Assembly: GCA_963841885.1 (NCBI GenBank) | Contig: CAWJEK010000008.1 | Coordinates: 62,001-126,000, forward strand | DNA: 64,000 bases | Reading direction: 5' to 3' | Source of the DNA: Bog-756 sp963841885 | GTDB lineage: Bacteria > Actinomycetota > Acidimicrobiia > Acidimicrobiales > RAAP-2 | Part shown: positions 8,351 through 17,107 of the stretch, piece after piece | Layout: each line of letters begins with the position of its first letter | Numbering within the stretch: position 1 is the first letter of the stretch | Translations under genes and position numbers: made by a program | Notes under the pieces: model-generated | What the model was told of the DNA's origin: nothing | What the model saw: the letters and a program-made list of their open reading frames with translations, nothing else | Databases searched by the model: none

Positions 8351-9190
8351 TCAGGTCGACGCGGCCAGCTCCCGCACTCCCGTGGCCGCGACCCCGCCCG
8401 GTCCCACCAGATCGAGGAAGCGCCCCGACCCGCGTCGTGCCACCCGGAACCACTCCGTTCCGAAGAGGTGATGGAAGGCCCCGGCCGGGAGCCCCATGAA
8501 CGACGCGGCCTCGAGCACCTGACTGGAGTGGGCCGCCACCGCGGCGAGCTTGACCGGCAGGTGCCGGGCCACGTCCACCCGGACGAGGTCGGGGCCGTCG
8601 TCGATCCCGATCTGCTCGGTCAGCGCCGACGTCCACAGGGAGCCGTCCATTCCCCGTCCGACCAGGTCACTGCGCATCCGCCGCAACTCGCCCCGGTCGA
8701 GAGTGGCCTCGTAGAGCTCGCACGCGGTGCCGGCCACGCTGCGGGACCCGATCTCGTGGACCTGGACGTGGTCGATGTGACCGTAGATGCCGTTGGCGTC
8801 ATAGCTGGTGAGTGCCGTCGCTCCCTCCTCCACCAGGATGGTCCGCACGGATGCGGCCGCCCCGTCGAGGTGGGCGGCGGCCAGCGTCCCCGACACGAGG
8901 CCGCGGGCCTGCGCCCCTCCTGAAGCGGACACGACCTCGTAGCCGGAGTCGCCGAATCCGAGGAACTCCACCCGCTCGATCCCGAGGATGCTCGCGGCCG
9001 CCCGGACCTCGGCGCGGCGGTGCCCGGCCAGGTCGGTGCCCGGGGTCGGGGGTCGCGACCCGCGGTCGCCGTCGGTGGCGACGACGAGCACGACCCTCCA
9101 TCCGGCCTCCACCGCGGTCGCGATGGTGCCCCCGGTGAAGATGGACTCGTCATCGGGGTGGGCGTGCAACGCCACCAGGACCGGGCTCAC
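8351..9190 (-). CDS. PIG-L/LmbE-family zinc deacetylase
   Basis: 279 residues. The zinc-site motif HAHPDDE lies at residues 9-15 and the second ligand motif GHIDHVQVH at 137-145, both typical of PIG-L enzymes (MshB, Mca, BshB) that cleave N-acetylglucosamine amides or thiol S-conjugates. GTG 9190 overlaps the rhodanese stop (GTGA), which fixes the start and implies translational coupling. Last gene of the cysteine dioxygenase-rhodanese operon, so a thiol-related substrate such as a mycothiol adduct is a reasonable but unproven guess. Confidence 0.85.
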   Translation of the reverse strand: MSPVLVALHAHPDDESIFTGGTIATAVEAGWRVVLVVATDGDRGSRPPTPGTDLAGHRRAEVRAAASILGIERVEFLGFGDSGYEVVSASGGAQARGLVSGTLAAAHLDGAAASVRTILVEEGATALTSYDANGIYGHIDHVQVHEIGSRSVAGTACELYEATLDRGELRRMRSDLVGRGMDGSLWTSALTEQIGIDDGPDLVRVDVARHLPVKLAAVAAHSSQVLEAASFMGLPAGAFHHLFGTEWFRVARRGSGRFLDLVGPGGVAATGVRELAAST

Positions 9191-9585
9191 CCGACCGCCT
9201 CGGAGCGTTGCCCGCCGTCGGCCGCCCACCGTCGCCAGGCCAGGAACCCACCGTCGAGATCGGCGGCCCGATGGAAGCCGAGGTCCACGAGGGACGCCGC
9301 CGCCAGGCTGGAGGCGTAGCCCGCGGAGCACACGACGACGATCAGCTGGTCGTGATCCGACACCTGGGGGATCCGGTGGTCGCCACGAGGATCGAGGCGC
9401 CACTCCAGCACGTTCCGCTCGATGACCACGGCACCGGGTAGGTCCCCCTCCGTCCGGCGCTGGGACTCCGGGCGGATGTCCACGATCAGACCGCCCCGCT
9501 CGGTCACGGTGGCAAGGTCCTCGGGGCCCAGGCGCCCGATCCGGGCCCGGGCCGCCCCGAGCAGCTCGTCGACCCCGCGGGTCAC
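9187..9585 (-). CDS. single-domain rhodanese sulfurtransferase
   Basis: 132 residues making one rhodanese domain. A VDIRPESQR loop lies at about 35-43 and the active-site loop CSAGYASS carries Cys86. The C-terminal LDGGFLAWRRW segment is typical of the family. It would carry sulfane sulfur as a Cys persulfide. It starts with GTG overlapping the cysteine dioxygenase stop and ends overlapping the PIG-L start, so three coupled genes are read as one unit. The pairing with cysteine dioxygenase suggests handling of persulfide or sulfinate products. Confidence 0.88.
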   Translation of the reverse strand: MTRGVDELLGAARARIGRLGPEDLATVTERGGLIVDIRPESQRRTEGDLPGAVVIERNVLEWRLDPRGDHRIPQVSDHDQLIVVVCSAGYASSLAAASLVDLGFHRAADLDGGFLAWRRWAADGGQRSEAVG

Positions 9586-10076
9586 CGGTGCGATCCCGGG
9601 ACCCGGTAGTCCTCGGTGCGGACGGCTACCAGCACCGAGCCGTCCCGGGGTTCGAAGAACGTCATGCTGCGGAGCACGGGCGAGTAGACGTGCACGCTGA
9701 GGGCGGGTCCCGTTCCGAGGTTGGCCAGGTCGTGGACGTGGCCCGGTCCGAATTCCAGGTGGTCGTCGGGGCCGAGGGCCCGGGAGCTCGTCACCAGGCA
9801 GCCGTCGACGTCATGGGCCACCGACGTCTCCACGAGCGTGCCTCCGACCACCACGACCGCACCGGCCGAGTCGCCATGGTCGTGTAGTTCGATGGTGCCC
9901 CCCACGGGCCAGGCGATGACGAACGCCTCGTAGCGGTCGGTGGCGGCCACCGTCCGCCACGTCCGCTCCACGGGTTCCCGTAGGCCCGGCCAGTCGCCGG
10001 CGGTGCGGGCCAGTCCCTCGGCGATCAGCCGCAACTGGGCGGTCCCGACGGGGCGGACGGCCAGGGTGTCTGTCAT
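9582..10076 (-). CDS. cysteine dioxygenase-type cupin
   Basis: 164 residues. The cupin metal site is visible: ELHDHGDS with His65 and His67, and GHVHD with His113/His115. The C-terminal HVYSPVLRSMTFFE block matches bacterial cysteine dioxygenases, whose Tyr near this position aids catalysis. The reaction is oxidation of L-cysteine (or a related thiol such as 3-mercaptopropionate) to the sulfinate using Fe(II) and O2. First gene of a three-gene coupled operon with a rhodanese and a PIG-L deacetylase. A promoter can be drawn 45-75 bases upstream. Substrate choice between cysteine and other thiols is not settled. Confidence 0.87.
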   Translation of the reverse strand: MTDTLAVRPVGTAQLRLIAEGLARTAGDWPGLREPVERTWRTVAATDRYEAFVIAWPVGGTIELHDHGDSAGAVVVVGGTLVETSVAHDVDGCLVTSSRALGPDDHLEFGPGHVHDLANLGTGPALSVHVYSPVLRSMTFFEPRDGSVLVAVRTEDYRVPGSHR

Positions 10077-10120
10077 CGGAGCGTCCGGGTGGGGGGACGG
10101 GTCGGGCGGGCCATGGACGA

Positions 10121-10150
10121 ATACTATGTAAAACCGACCGGGTTAGTCAA
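10121..10150 (-). promoter_or_regulatory. promoter and inverted repeat of the cysteine dioxygenase operon
   Basis: On the minus strand, TTGACT (10145-10150) and TAGTAT (10121-10126) are spaced by 18 bases, and the region is strikingly AT-rich for this genome. Between them lies an inverted repeat, AACC-GACCG-GGTT on the plus strand. The layout TTGACTAA..CGGTCGG..TTTA resembles sites of Rrf2-family (CymR/IscR-type) regulators, which would suit a sulfur operon. That regulator assignment is inference. Confidence 0.5.
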
Positions 10151-10166
10151 GAATTACCTCCCGGCC

Positions 10167-10856
10167 TCAGTCGACCGGAGCCGGCCAGCCTGCCCCTCCG
10201 AGGGCGGCACCCCCCAGGATCACCATCACCATGGCGGTGGCCAACGGCCACTCCACCCCGTGCTTCTGCAGCAGCGCACCCACCACCGCCCCCCCGAAGA
10301 TGCACGCGACGGTGGCCGTCCGGCGACCCGCCCGCGGTGTCGGCACCCCGAAGGCGACGACGTCCGCGGCCAACGAACCGAGGCTGGTGGTCAGCACCGT
10401 CGTGTTCGCCTCGGGGATGCCCATGCGCCGCACCGTGGCGTTCTGGACGCCCATGGCGAAGGCCAGGAGCGCGATCAGCACGTCGCGTCGGCCGTCGACT
10501 TCCACCGAGCCGCCCAACGACACGGCCAGTGCCGCCGCCACGGCCACCACCTCCATGGCCAGAGCGAGGTGCAGATGAGCCTCCCGGCGGCGTCGGCCGG
10601 CCGCCGCCGAACCGGCCAGGGCTCCCACCACGAAACCCACCAGGGCGATGAGGAAGCCCTGCGAGCTCGCACCGCCCCCGATCGACGTCCCGGTGAGGGA
10701 GAACGCCAGGAGGAGGACGTTCCCGGTCATGTTGGCGGTGAACGTACGCCCGAGATCGAGGAAGCTGGTGGCGTCCAGGACGCCGGTCGCCCCGGTCAGG
10801 AGGCACAGCCCGACCAACAGCCACCCGTCGATCCGGGCGGCCGGGGTGCGAGCCAT
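10167..10856 (-). CDS. DUF1275 (YoaK-family) membrane protein
   Basis: 229 residues with about six membrane helices. DUF1275 landmarks are present: ATSFLDLGRTFTANMTGN in the N-terminal third and LLAFAMGVQNATVRRM in the middle. ATG 10856. The family is widespread and functionally uncharacterised, sometimes suggested to be a transporter. It ends 17 bases upstream of the -35 element of the cysteine dioxygenase operon on the same strand, so the two are probably separate units. Confidence 0.85.
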   Translation of the reverse strand: MARTPAARIDGWLLVGLCLLTGATGVLDATSFLDLGRTFTANMTGNVLLLAFSLTGTSIGGGASSQGFLIALVGFVVGALAGSAAAGRRRREAHLHLALAMEVVAVAAALAVSLGGSVEVDGRRDVLIALLAFAMGVQNATVRRMGIPEANTTVLTTSLGSLAADVVAFGVPTPRAGRRTATVACIFGGAVVGALLQKHGVEWPLATAMVMVILGGAALGGAGWPAPVD

Positions 10857-10860
10857 CCGG

Positions 10861-12222
10861 TCAACGTACCGCCCCGGACCGGCCGGGGCCCGGGTTCAGC
10901 GTCGCCGCTCCCCGCTCTCGAGCATCCACGGCTCGAAGCGCTCGTGACGGTCCTTGCCGCGGGACTTGGCCGCGTACATCGCCCGGTCGGCGTCGGACAT
11001 CAGCTCGTCGACCGAGACGCCCGGCCGCCAGAAGGCGAACCCGATGCTCACCGTGCTCGGCAGGATCTCGGTGCCCACCCGGAACGGCTGCCGGCACGCG
11101 CTGCAGGATGCGGTCGGCCAGGGCTTCGACCTCGCCCGGGTCCGCGAAGTCCTCCACGATCACCCCGAATTCGTCGCCCCCCAGCCGGGCCGCGGTGTCC
11201 GACCTGCGGATGCAGCCCCGCAGGACACCGGCCATGGCCTGGAGGAGCGCGTCCCCGGCGGCGTGGCCCAGTTGATCGTTGGCCGCCTTCAGGCCGTCCA
11301 TGTCCAGGAACAGGGCGGCCACCCGGCCGTCGGTCCCTTCGGCCCGGTCCAGGGCGTCCTGCAACCGGTTGAGGAACTCGGGTCGGTTGCCCAGCCCGGT
11401 CAGCGAGTCGTGGAACGCCTGGTACGAGAGCTCGTCCTCGAGTCGCATGCGGTCGGTGACATCGTGTCCACTGACGACGTAGGCCCCCACGGTCGGGTCG
11501 TCCACCAGGTTCACGATGCTCAGCTCGAAGGGGATGGGTGCCGGCGAGCCGATGCGGGTCAGCCCCACGGTGACGACGACCGGACCGGCGGAGGGTCCCG
11601 ACCGGGCGGCACGCACGATCGCCTCCATGACGGCGTGGCGGTCGTCCGGGATGACGAGGTTGACCAGCGGGCGACCTTCGACGAGTTCCGGATCGTGGCC
11701 GAGCATCCGCGATACGGCTCCCGAGCACGACTGCACGGTCCCGTCCTGGGCCACGAGCATCGTCACGACGGCGGCGTGCTGGACCACCGCCCGCAGCCGG
11801 GCGTCCCGGTTGTGGGAGACCTCGAACCGACGACGCTCGGTCAGATCGCGCAGGCACAGCAGGACCGCTCCCCCGACCAACCACGGTACCGGGGTGCCGA
11901 CGAGTTCCATCAGTCGCCAGCCGCCGGGCGTCTTCAGGCGGATCTCGATCGGGGCGCCCACTTCCTTCTCCTGGATCGTCTCGAGGGAGAGCAGGACGAA
12001 GGGAAGATCCTCGGGATGGACGAAATCGAGCCCGGACAACCCCTTGGCCTCGGCGATGGTGGTGCCGTAGAGCCGCTCGGCCGTGGCGTTGCCCCAGATC
12101 AACACCCCGTCCGGGCCGACCACCAGGACCACGTCCGGTATCTCGCGGAGCAGACGCAGCAAGTCCCGCTCCGAGGTCGGATCGGCCTCGGACGATTCCG
12201 GCCCCTCGGTAAGGGTGGGCAT
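10861..12222 (-). CDS. PAS-PAS-GGDEF diguanylate cyclase, C-terminus frameshifted
   Basis: Two PAS domains (about residues 20-135 and 140-260) precede a GGDEF domain whose active site RLGGDEF and upstream inhibitory-site RxxD (RRSD) are intact, so it should make cyclic di-GMP. No membrane segment. After ILQRV the frame as written runs into Arg-rich nonsense. Another frame continues perfectly with VGTEILPSTVSIGFAF...DADRAMYAAKSRGKDRH and stops at 10896. Removing one G at 11093-11094 restores a normal gene ending at 10896. Whether this is a sequencing error or a real mutation cannot be told; a real one would remove the last part of the domain. Start ATG 12222. Confidence 0.75.
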   Translation of the reverse strand: MPTLTEGPESSEADPTSERDLLRLLREIPDVVLVVGPDGVLIWGNATAERLYGTTIAEAKGLSGLDFVHPEDLPFVLLSLETIQEKEVGAPIEIRLKTPGGWRLMELVGTPVPWLVGGAVLLCLRDLTERRRFEVSHNRDARLRAVVQHAAVVTMLVAQDGTVQSCSGAVSRMLGHDPELVEGRPLVNLVIPDDRHAVMEAIVRAARSGPSAGPVVVTVGLTRIGSPAPIPFELSIVNLVDDPTVGAYVVSGHDVTDRMRLEDELSYQAFHDSLTGLGNRPEFLNRLQDALDRAEGTDGRVAALFLDMDGLKAANDQLGHAAGDALLQAMAGVLRGCIRRSDTAARLGGDEFGVIVEDFADPGEVEALADRILQRVPAAVPGGHRDPAEHGEHRVRLLAAGRLGRRADVRRRPGDVRGQVPRQGPSRALRAVDARERGAATLNPGPGRSGAVR

Positions 12223-12316
12223 ACCAGGGTCATCGGGCGTTCGGAGCCCCGACTTGAGCGGGCACCGGCCGCGACGGCACCCGCCGTCGGGCGGCGTCAG
12301 GGGGTACGTTGCCGGG

Positions 12317-13304
12317 GTGGCCACCGACGACCTGATCCTTCCCGGCACCGACGTGGTCGTGCCGCGCCTCGGCGTCGGCACCTGGGCGTGGGGCGACCGG
12401 TCGACCTGGGGCATGGGCGGTTACGACGCCGACCTCACCCGCGACTCGATCCGTGACGCCTGGAACGCCTCCATCGACGCCGGGGTCACCCTCTTCGACA
12501 CGGCCGAGATCTACGGCAAGGGCGAGAGCGAGCGCATCATCGGCTCGCTACTGGCCGGCGATCCGGGGCGCGCCGCCCGGGCCGTCGTAGCCACCAAATT
12601 CATGCCGTCACCGCAGAAGGTGAACGTGCGCCGGGCACTGCTGTCCTCGCTGCGGGCCTCGCTCACCCGACTGGGCCTGCCCGTCGTGGACCTCTACCAG
12701 ATCCACGGACCGATCAGCCTCCGCTCCCATACCGTGCTGGCGGAGGCTCTCGCCGCCGCCCACCAGGAGGGCCTGGTCCGGGCGGTCGGGGTGTCGAATT
12801 ACTTCGGCCAAGGAGACCCGGGCCATGGCTGACGCCCTCGGACGCCACGGCCTCCGCCTGGCGACGAACCAGATCGAGTTCTCCCTCCTGCGCCGCTCCC
12901 CCGAGACCGGGGGCCTGCTGGCGACCTGTGCCGAACTCGGGGTCGTACCGCTGGCCTACTCGCCCATCGGCCAGGGCCGGCTGACCGGTAAGTACTCCGC
13001 CGCCGCGCCGCCGCCGGGCAAGCGGACCTTCTCCGACCACCCCATGGAGCTGGTCGACGCCGTCGTGTCCGAACTCCGCAGCATCGGCGACGCCCATGGT
13101 GGCCGCACCCCCGGCCAGGTCGCGCTGAACTGGATCATCGCCAAGGGTGCCGTCCCCATCCCCGGGGCGAAGAACCGCGCCCAGGCCGAGGAGAACGCCG
13201 GCGCTCTCGGTTGGTCGCTCGACGGCGACGAGGTGGCGCGCCTCGACCGGGCCGCGCTGCCCGGCATCCGGAGCCTGCAGAGCCGGTTCTGGCAGCACGG
13301 CTGA
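12317..13304 (+). pseudogene. aldo/keto reductase, interrupted by a one-base frameshift
   Basis: The first part (GTG 12317 to about 12803) carries the catalytic Asp and Tyr in FDTAEIYG, the Lys in VVATKF and the His in LYQIHGP. The second part, in the next frame, continues from MADALGRHGLRLATNQIEFSLL through the NADP-binding C-terminus (IPGAKNRAQAEEN). Removing one T at 12803-12804 joins GVSNY to SAKETRAMADA without a gap, giving a full-length enzyme of about 328 residues. No other damage is seen, so an assembly indel is likely. Substrate unknown. The CrtI-like oxidoreductase follows 51 bp later on the same strand. Confidence 0.8.
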
Positions 13305-13355
13305 GCACCCGTCGACCGGCGGGCGGGACGGCACGTCCTCCGGTACGGTGACGCC

Positions 13356-14918
13356 ATGCCGGACTACGACGCCATCGTCATCGGCGCCGGGCACAACGGG
13401 CTCACCGCCGCGGCGGTCATGGCCCGGGGCGGCATGCGGGTCCTCTGCCTGGAGAAGAACCACTTCATCGGGGGCATGGCCACGACCACCGAGCTGGCCC
13501 GCGGCTACCGCTTCGAGCTGGCGGGGTCGATCCAGTTCCCCGTCCCGAGCGAGATCTACGACGACCTCGGTTTTGCCGCCTGCCCGATCTACGAGCCGGA
13601 GATCCAGTCGGCCGCCATGGGTCCCGCCGGAGAGCCGCCGCTGCTGCTCCACAGCGATCCGGACAAGCTGTTCGAACACCTGAGCGAGCGGATGGGCCTG
13701 GATGCCGTCCTGGGCATGGCCGAGATCGCCGCGTGGGCCGAGGCCCCGGCCCGGGCCATCGGGCGCTTCGACGTACGACGGCGCCCCCGTTCCCTCGACG
13801 CGATGTTCGCCTGCGCGACCAACGAGACGGAGCTCCAGGCCATCCGGACCGCGATGTTCGGGAGCGTCATGGACGTCGTCGACCGGCACCTGCCCGACCG
13901 TCGGCGCCACGCCCAGGTGCGCAGCATGCTCGCCTTCCTCTCGGTCAACTCCACCCATCGGGGCCCGTACTCCGAGGGCAGCGCCCTGTGTCTGGCCTTC
14001 GCGCTGGCTTCGCCCACCGATGCCACGATGTCCAAGGTCAAAGGAGGCATCGGCACCCTGTCGGACCACCTGGCCGACCTGTTCGCCCGGCACGGTGGTG
14101 AGCTGAGGCGGCACGTCAAGGTGGCCGGGATCAGCACGGAGTCCGGACGGGTCACCGGCGTCACCCTGGCCGACGGCGAGACGGTCGCTGCGCCGGTGGT
14201 GGTGTCGAACCTCGATCCGACGAGTACCTTCACCCAACTGCTGGACGCGGCGACGCTGCCCGACGAGTTCGTACGGCGCGTCGGGGCCATCGATCATCGG
14301 GCGCTGTACTTCCAGATGCACTTCGCGCTCAACGGCCTGCCCGAGTGGGCCAGTCCCTACGAGGAGCTCAACGACGGGCGCCTCAGCCACAACGTGACGT
14401 TCTTCGGGACGCCCGAGGAGATGCAGCTCGACTTCGAGGGCTGCGTCCGCGGACTGGTTCCCGGGTCCCCGTCGTTCAACCTGTCGATACCGTCACTGCG
14501 GGACCCCGACCTGGCTCCCCCGGGCCACCACGTGGCCAGCAGCTTCGCCTTCTACGCTCCCATCGGCGCGGACCACGCCGCCCAGGCCCGCCTGCGCGAC
14601 GAGATGGCCGACCGGATGGCGGCCAAGCTCACCCGCCTCGCTCCGAACTTCCCCGACCTCGTCGAGCGCCAGTTCAGCTATCCCGCCTACACCTACGAGC
14701 GCATGTTCGGATGTACGGGGGGCGACTTCTGCCACGGCCTGCTCCAACCCGAGTTCATGGGGCCGTTCCGACCCGGCCCCCGGGGCTGGCCCGACAACCC
14801 CGTACCGGTCGACGGCCTCTACCTGTGCGGCGCCGGCTGTCACGGGGGGCCGGGGATCACGTTCATCCCCGGGTACAACTGTGGCTACGAGGTCCTGGAC
14901 GGCCCACCGGCGGCCTGA
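13356..14918 (+). CDS. NAD(P)/FAD-dependent oxidoreductase, phytoene dehydrogenase-like
   Basis: 520 residues. The N-terminal dinucleotide-binding motif GAGHNGLTAA lies at 10-19, followed by the EKN..GGMATT segment typical of CrtI-like and PYROXD2-like enzymes. The C-terminal FAD motif reads GLYLCGAGCHGGPGIT. Length and motifs fit the COG1233 group (carotenoid desaturases and relatives). No carotenoid genes are nearby, so a carotenoid role is not supported. ATG 13356. Convergent with the glutaminase gene. Confidence 0.85.
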   Translation: MPDYDAIVIGAGHNGLTAAAVMARGGMRVLCLEKNHFIGGMATTTELARGYRFELAGSIQFPVPSEIYDDLGFAACPIYEPEIQSAAMGPAGEPPLLLHSDPDKLFEHLSERMGLDAVLGMAEIAAWAEAPARAIGRFDVRRRPRSLDAMFACATNETELQAIRTAMFGSVMDVVDRHLPDRRRHAQVRSMLAFLSVNSTHRGPYSEGSALCLAFALASPTDATMSKVKGGIGTLSDHLADLFARHGGELRRHVKVAGISTESGRVTGVTLADGETVAAPVVVSNLDPTSTFTQLLDAATLPDEFVRRVGAIDHRALYFQMHFALNGLPEWASPYEELNDGRLSHNVTFFGTPEEMQLDFEGCVRGLVPGSPSFNLSIPSLRDPDLAPPGHHVASSFAFYAPIGADHAAQARLRDEMADRMAAKLTRLAPNFPDLVERQFSYPAYTYERMFGCTGGDFCHGLLQPEFMGPFRPGPRGWPDNPVPVDGLYLCGAGCHGGPGITFIPGYNCGYEVLDGPPAA

Positions 14919-16287
14919 CCCGCCAGGTGGCCCACCGGCCGGGTCCGTTCAGCTGCCCCGCAGGAAGGCCACGGCCTCGGCCCGGGTCGCGACACTCGGC
15001 CGGGGCGTGCAGCAGGGTCCGACCCCGTCGGTCGACGGTGGCCACCCCCAGCCCGAAGCGCACCGCCTCGTCGATGATGGCGTCGAGCAGGACCACGGCG
15101 ACCGGTTGGCAGCTCGTGACGTGGTCGAGATCGATGACCACGCCCCTCGGGACGACCACGTCGTCGACATGGGTCCGCAGCGCCAGGAGCGCCAACTCGG
15201 CGGTGGCGAACTCGATGTAGCCCTGCAGAGCCAGGACCCGGACGTCCTCGTCCGCCTGGAAAGGGGCTCCGACCGGCAGCTCGCGGCCGTCGGCGGCCAC
15301 CCGCACGAAGGCCGGCGCGCTCCGGGCGATCTGGTGCATGAGGTGGAGGGAGAACCGCTCGGAGATGGCGCGACTGGCCGCCACGCCGCGCACACTGTTC
15401 CCCCGCTCGTCGAGCCGGGGGCTGTAGAGCCCGATGCCGAACTGTGAGGGGCTGACGGCCACCAGACCGCCGGCGACGCCGGACTTGGCCGGCAGGCCGA
15501 CCCGGAAGAGCCACTCCCCCGAGAAGTCGTACATACCGCAGGTGGCCATCACGGTCAGCACGTGCTCGGCCACCGCCTGATCCATCACGCGGTCGCCGGT
15601 GCGCGGATTGACCCCTCCGTTGGCCAGGGTGGCGGCCATGACGGCCAGGTCGGCGGCGGTCACGAGCACCGAGCACTGCCGGAAGTACACGTCCACGGCG
15701 TCCTCGACGGGCACCGTCAGTGACCCGGCGGCCCGCATCAGGTGGGCGAGCGCCCGGTTCCGGTCCCCGGTGTCGTGCTCGGACCGGTAGACGGCCTCGT
15801 CCACCGTCAGTGGCCGGCCCGCGCAGCGCGACAGGAGGTCGAGGACGCGCGCCGAGCGCTCCTCGGGACCCGATCCGGTCACCAGCGAGGTCGTGAGGAT
15901 GGCTCCGGCGTTGATGAGCGGGTTGTCGGGACGCCCGGTGCCGGGCTGGAGGCTGATGGCGTTGAATCCCTCGCCACTGGGCTCGACCCCCACGCGGGCG
16001 AGCACCTCCTCGTTCCCGACGTCGGAGAGGGCCAGGGCGTACACGAAGGGCTTGGAGACCGACTGGATGGTGAAGGGCACGTCCGACTCACCGGCTTCGT
16101 AGAGGGAGCCGGCCACGCCGACCAGGGCCAGCCCGAAATCGGTGGGATCGGCCGTCGCCAGTTGGGGGATGTAGTCGGCCACGGAGCCGTCGTCGTCGCC
16201 CGAGAATTCGTCACGGATGCGCCCGAGCAGGCCACCGATCGGGTCGAACGGGAACCGACTGCCGTCCCCGGCGCCGGGCGACGTCAC
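14863..16287 (-). CDS. glsA: glutaminase A with C-terminal STAS domain, tail probably frameshifted
   Basis: 474 residues as written. The serine-dependent glutaminase core spans about 20-310: SVSKPF holds the catalytic Ser-x-x-Lys, and NPLINAGAI, Y..E and SGVAGG blocks follow. It hydrolyses glutamine to glutamate and ammonia. A STAS domain spans about 335-430. The last 50 residues are Arg/Gly-rich and overlap the convergent gene. Deleting one G from the G run at 15002-15005 gives HARPSVATRAEAVAFLRGS and a stop at 14949, which removes that overlap, so the tail is probably an indel artefact. GTG 16287 overlaps the Anbu stop (GTGA), implying coupled translation. Confidence 0.85.
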   Translation of the reverse strand: MTSPGAGDGSRFPFDPIGGLLGRIRDEFSGDDDGSVADYIPQLATADPTDFGLALVGVAGSLYEAGESDVPFTIQSVSKPFVYALALSDVGNEEVLARVGVEPSGEGFNAISLQPGTGRPDNPLINAGAILTTSLVTGSGPEERSARVLDLLSRCAGRPLTVDEAVYRSEHDTGDRNRALAHLMRAAGSLTVPVEDAVDVYFRQCSVLVTAADLAVMAATLANGGVNPRTGDRVMDQAVAEHVLTVMATCGMYDFSGEWLFRVGLPAKSGVAGGLVAVSPSQFGIGLYSPRLDERGNSVRGVAASRAISERFSLHLMHQIARSAPAFVRVAADGRELPVGAPFQADEDVRVLALQGYIEFATAELALLALRTHVDDVVVPRGVVIDLDHVTSCQPVAVVLLDAIIDEAVRFGLGVATVDRRGRTLLHAPAECRDPGRGRGLPAGQLNGPGRWATWRVRPPVGRPGPRSHSCTRG

Positions 16288-17027
16288 GTCTCCAGGTCGC
16301 CTTCCTCGATGGCCGGCAGCTCGGCGATGGCCTCGAACAGGTACTTCGCCCAGACGGCCTCGAGGCGGGTGAGGAACGGGGAGTCGGCGTTGATCCGGGC
16401 CTGGAACGGTTCGAACGTGCCGTCCCGGTAGATCACCAGGTCGTACGGGGGTCCGACGGACAGGTTGGCCCCCGCCGTGCTCACCATCGACGTCAGCGCC
16501 AGCTTGGTGGCGGTGGCCAGGTTCACATGGGCGGCGACCCCCAGCTCCAGGGTGAACTTGCCGTACTTGCTCTCGCCGATCTGCAGGAACGGCCGGTCGT
16601 CGGACGCCCGGATGTAGTTGCCCTCGGGGTAGACGAGCAGGATGTCGGGCGGACCTCCGCCCCGGATCTCACCACCGAGCAGGAATGTCGCCGTCCCGTC
16701 GGCGTTCACCTGGGCCAGCGCCTCACGGTGGGAGGCGGCCACCTCCCGACTGAGGCGACCGACGTAGAGCGCCGCCTCGAACAGGTGGTCGACGGTGGCG
16801 AGGCTCTCCCGGGCACCGGGGTCGGTGAGGTCCTGGTTGATGCGGTCGAGGACCTCCTGGGTGGTGGCCAGGTTGCCCGCCGACTCCAGGACGAAGAACC
16901 GGTCGGGGTCGGGTTGGAACAGGTGCACCTTGCGGTAGGTGCTGACGTTGTCGACTCCGGCGTTGGTGCGGGAGTCGCCCAGGAAGACGAGGCCCGCCTC
17001 GAGGCGGATGGCGAGGCAGTAGGTCAT
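16284..17027 (-). CDS. Anbu-type proteasome-like peptidase
   Basis: 247 residues starting MTYCLA. Removal of Met1 would expose Thr2 as the N-terminal nucleophile, as in HslV, 20S beta subunits and Anbu. DSRTNAGVD (Asp18) and the nearby TYRKVH (Lys33) are the matching catalytic partners and are diagnostic for Anbu. Anbu forms large self-assembling rings or helices and is usually reported beside transglutaminase-like, alpha-E and ATP-grasp genes; none of these is in the window. Here it is followed by glutaminase with a GTGA overlap, an unusual partner. Substrate unknown. Confidence 0.87.
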   Translation of the reverse strand: MTYCLAIRLEAGLVFLGDSRTNAGVDNVSTYRKVHLFQPDPDRFFVLESAGNLATTQEVLDRINQDLTDPGARESLATVDHLFEAALYVGRLSREVAASHREALAQVNADGTATFLLGGEIRGGGPPDILLVYPEGNYIRASDDRPFLQIGESKYGKFTLELGVAAHVNLATATKLALTSMVSTAGANLSVGPPYDLVIYRDGTFEPFQARINADSPFLTRLEAVWAKYLFEAIAELPAIEEGDLET

Positions 17028-17107
17028 GGCGGGGTCCTCGGTGGTCGGACGGATCGGCGGACGGATTCTAGGACACGGCCTGGCGGCCCCTTCCGCGCTC
17101 CGTGCCC

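Noticed and set aside
9640..9660. GGTTCGA-like stretch suggesting a tRNA T-loop
   Set aside because: It lies inside the cysteine dioxygenase gene and no cloverleaf can be drawn around it. The same applies to a similar stretch near 45060 in the helicase gene.
13356..14918. Carotenoid biosynthesis cluster
   Set aside because: Only the CrtI-like oxidoreductase is present. No phytoene synthase, cyclase or prenyltransferase gene is in the window, and such enzymes have many non-carotenoid relatives.
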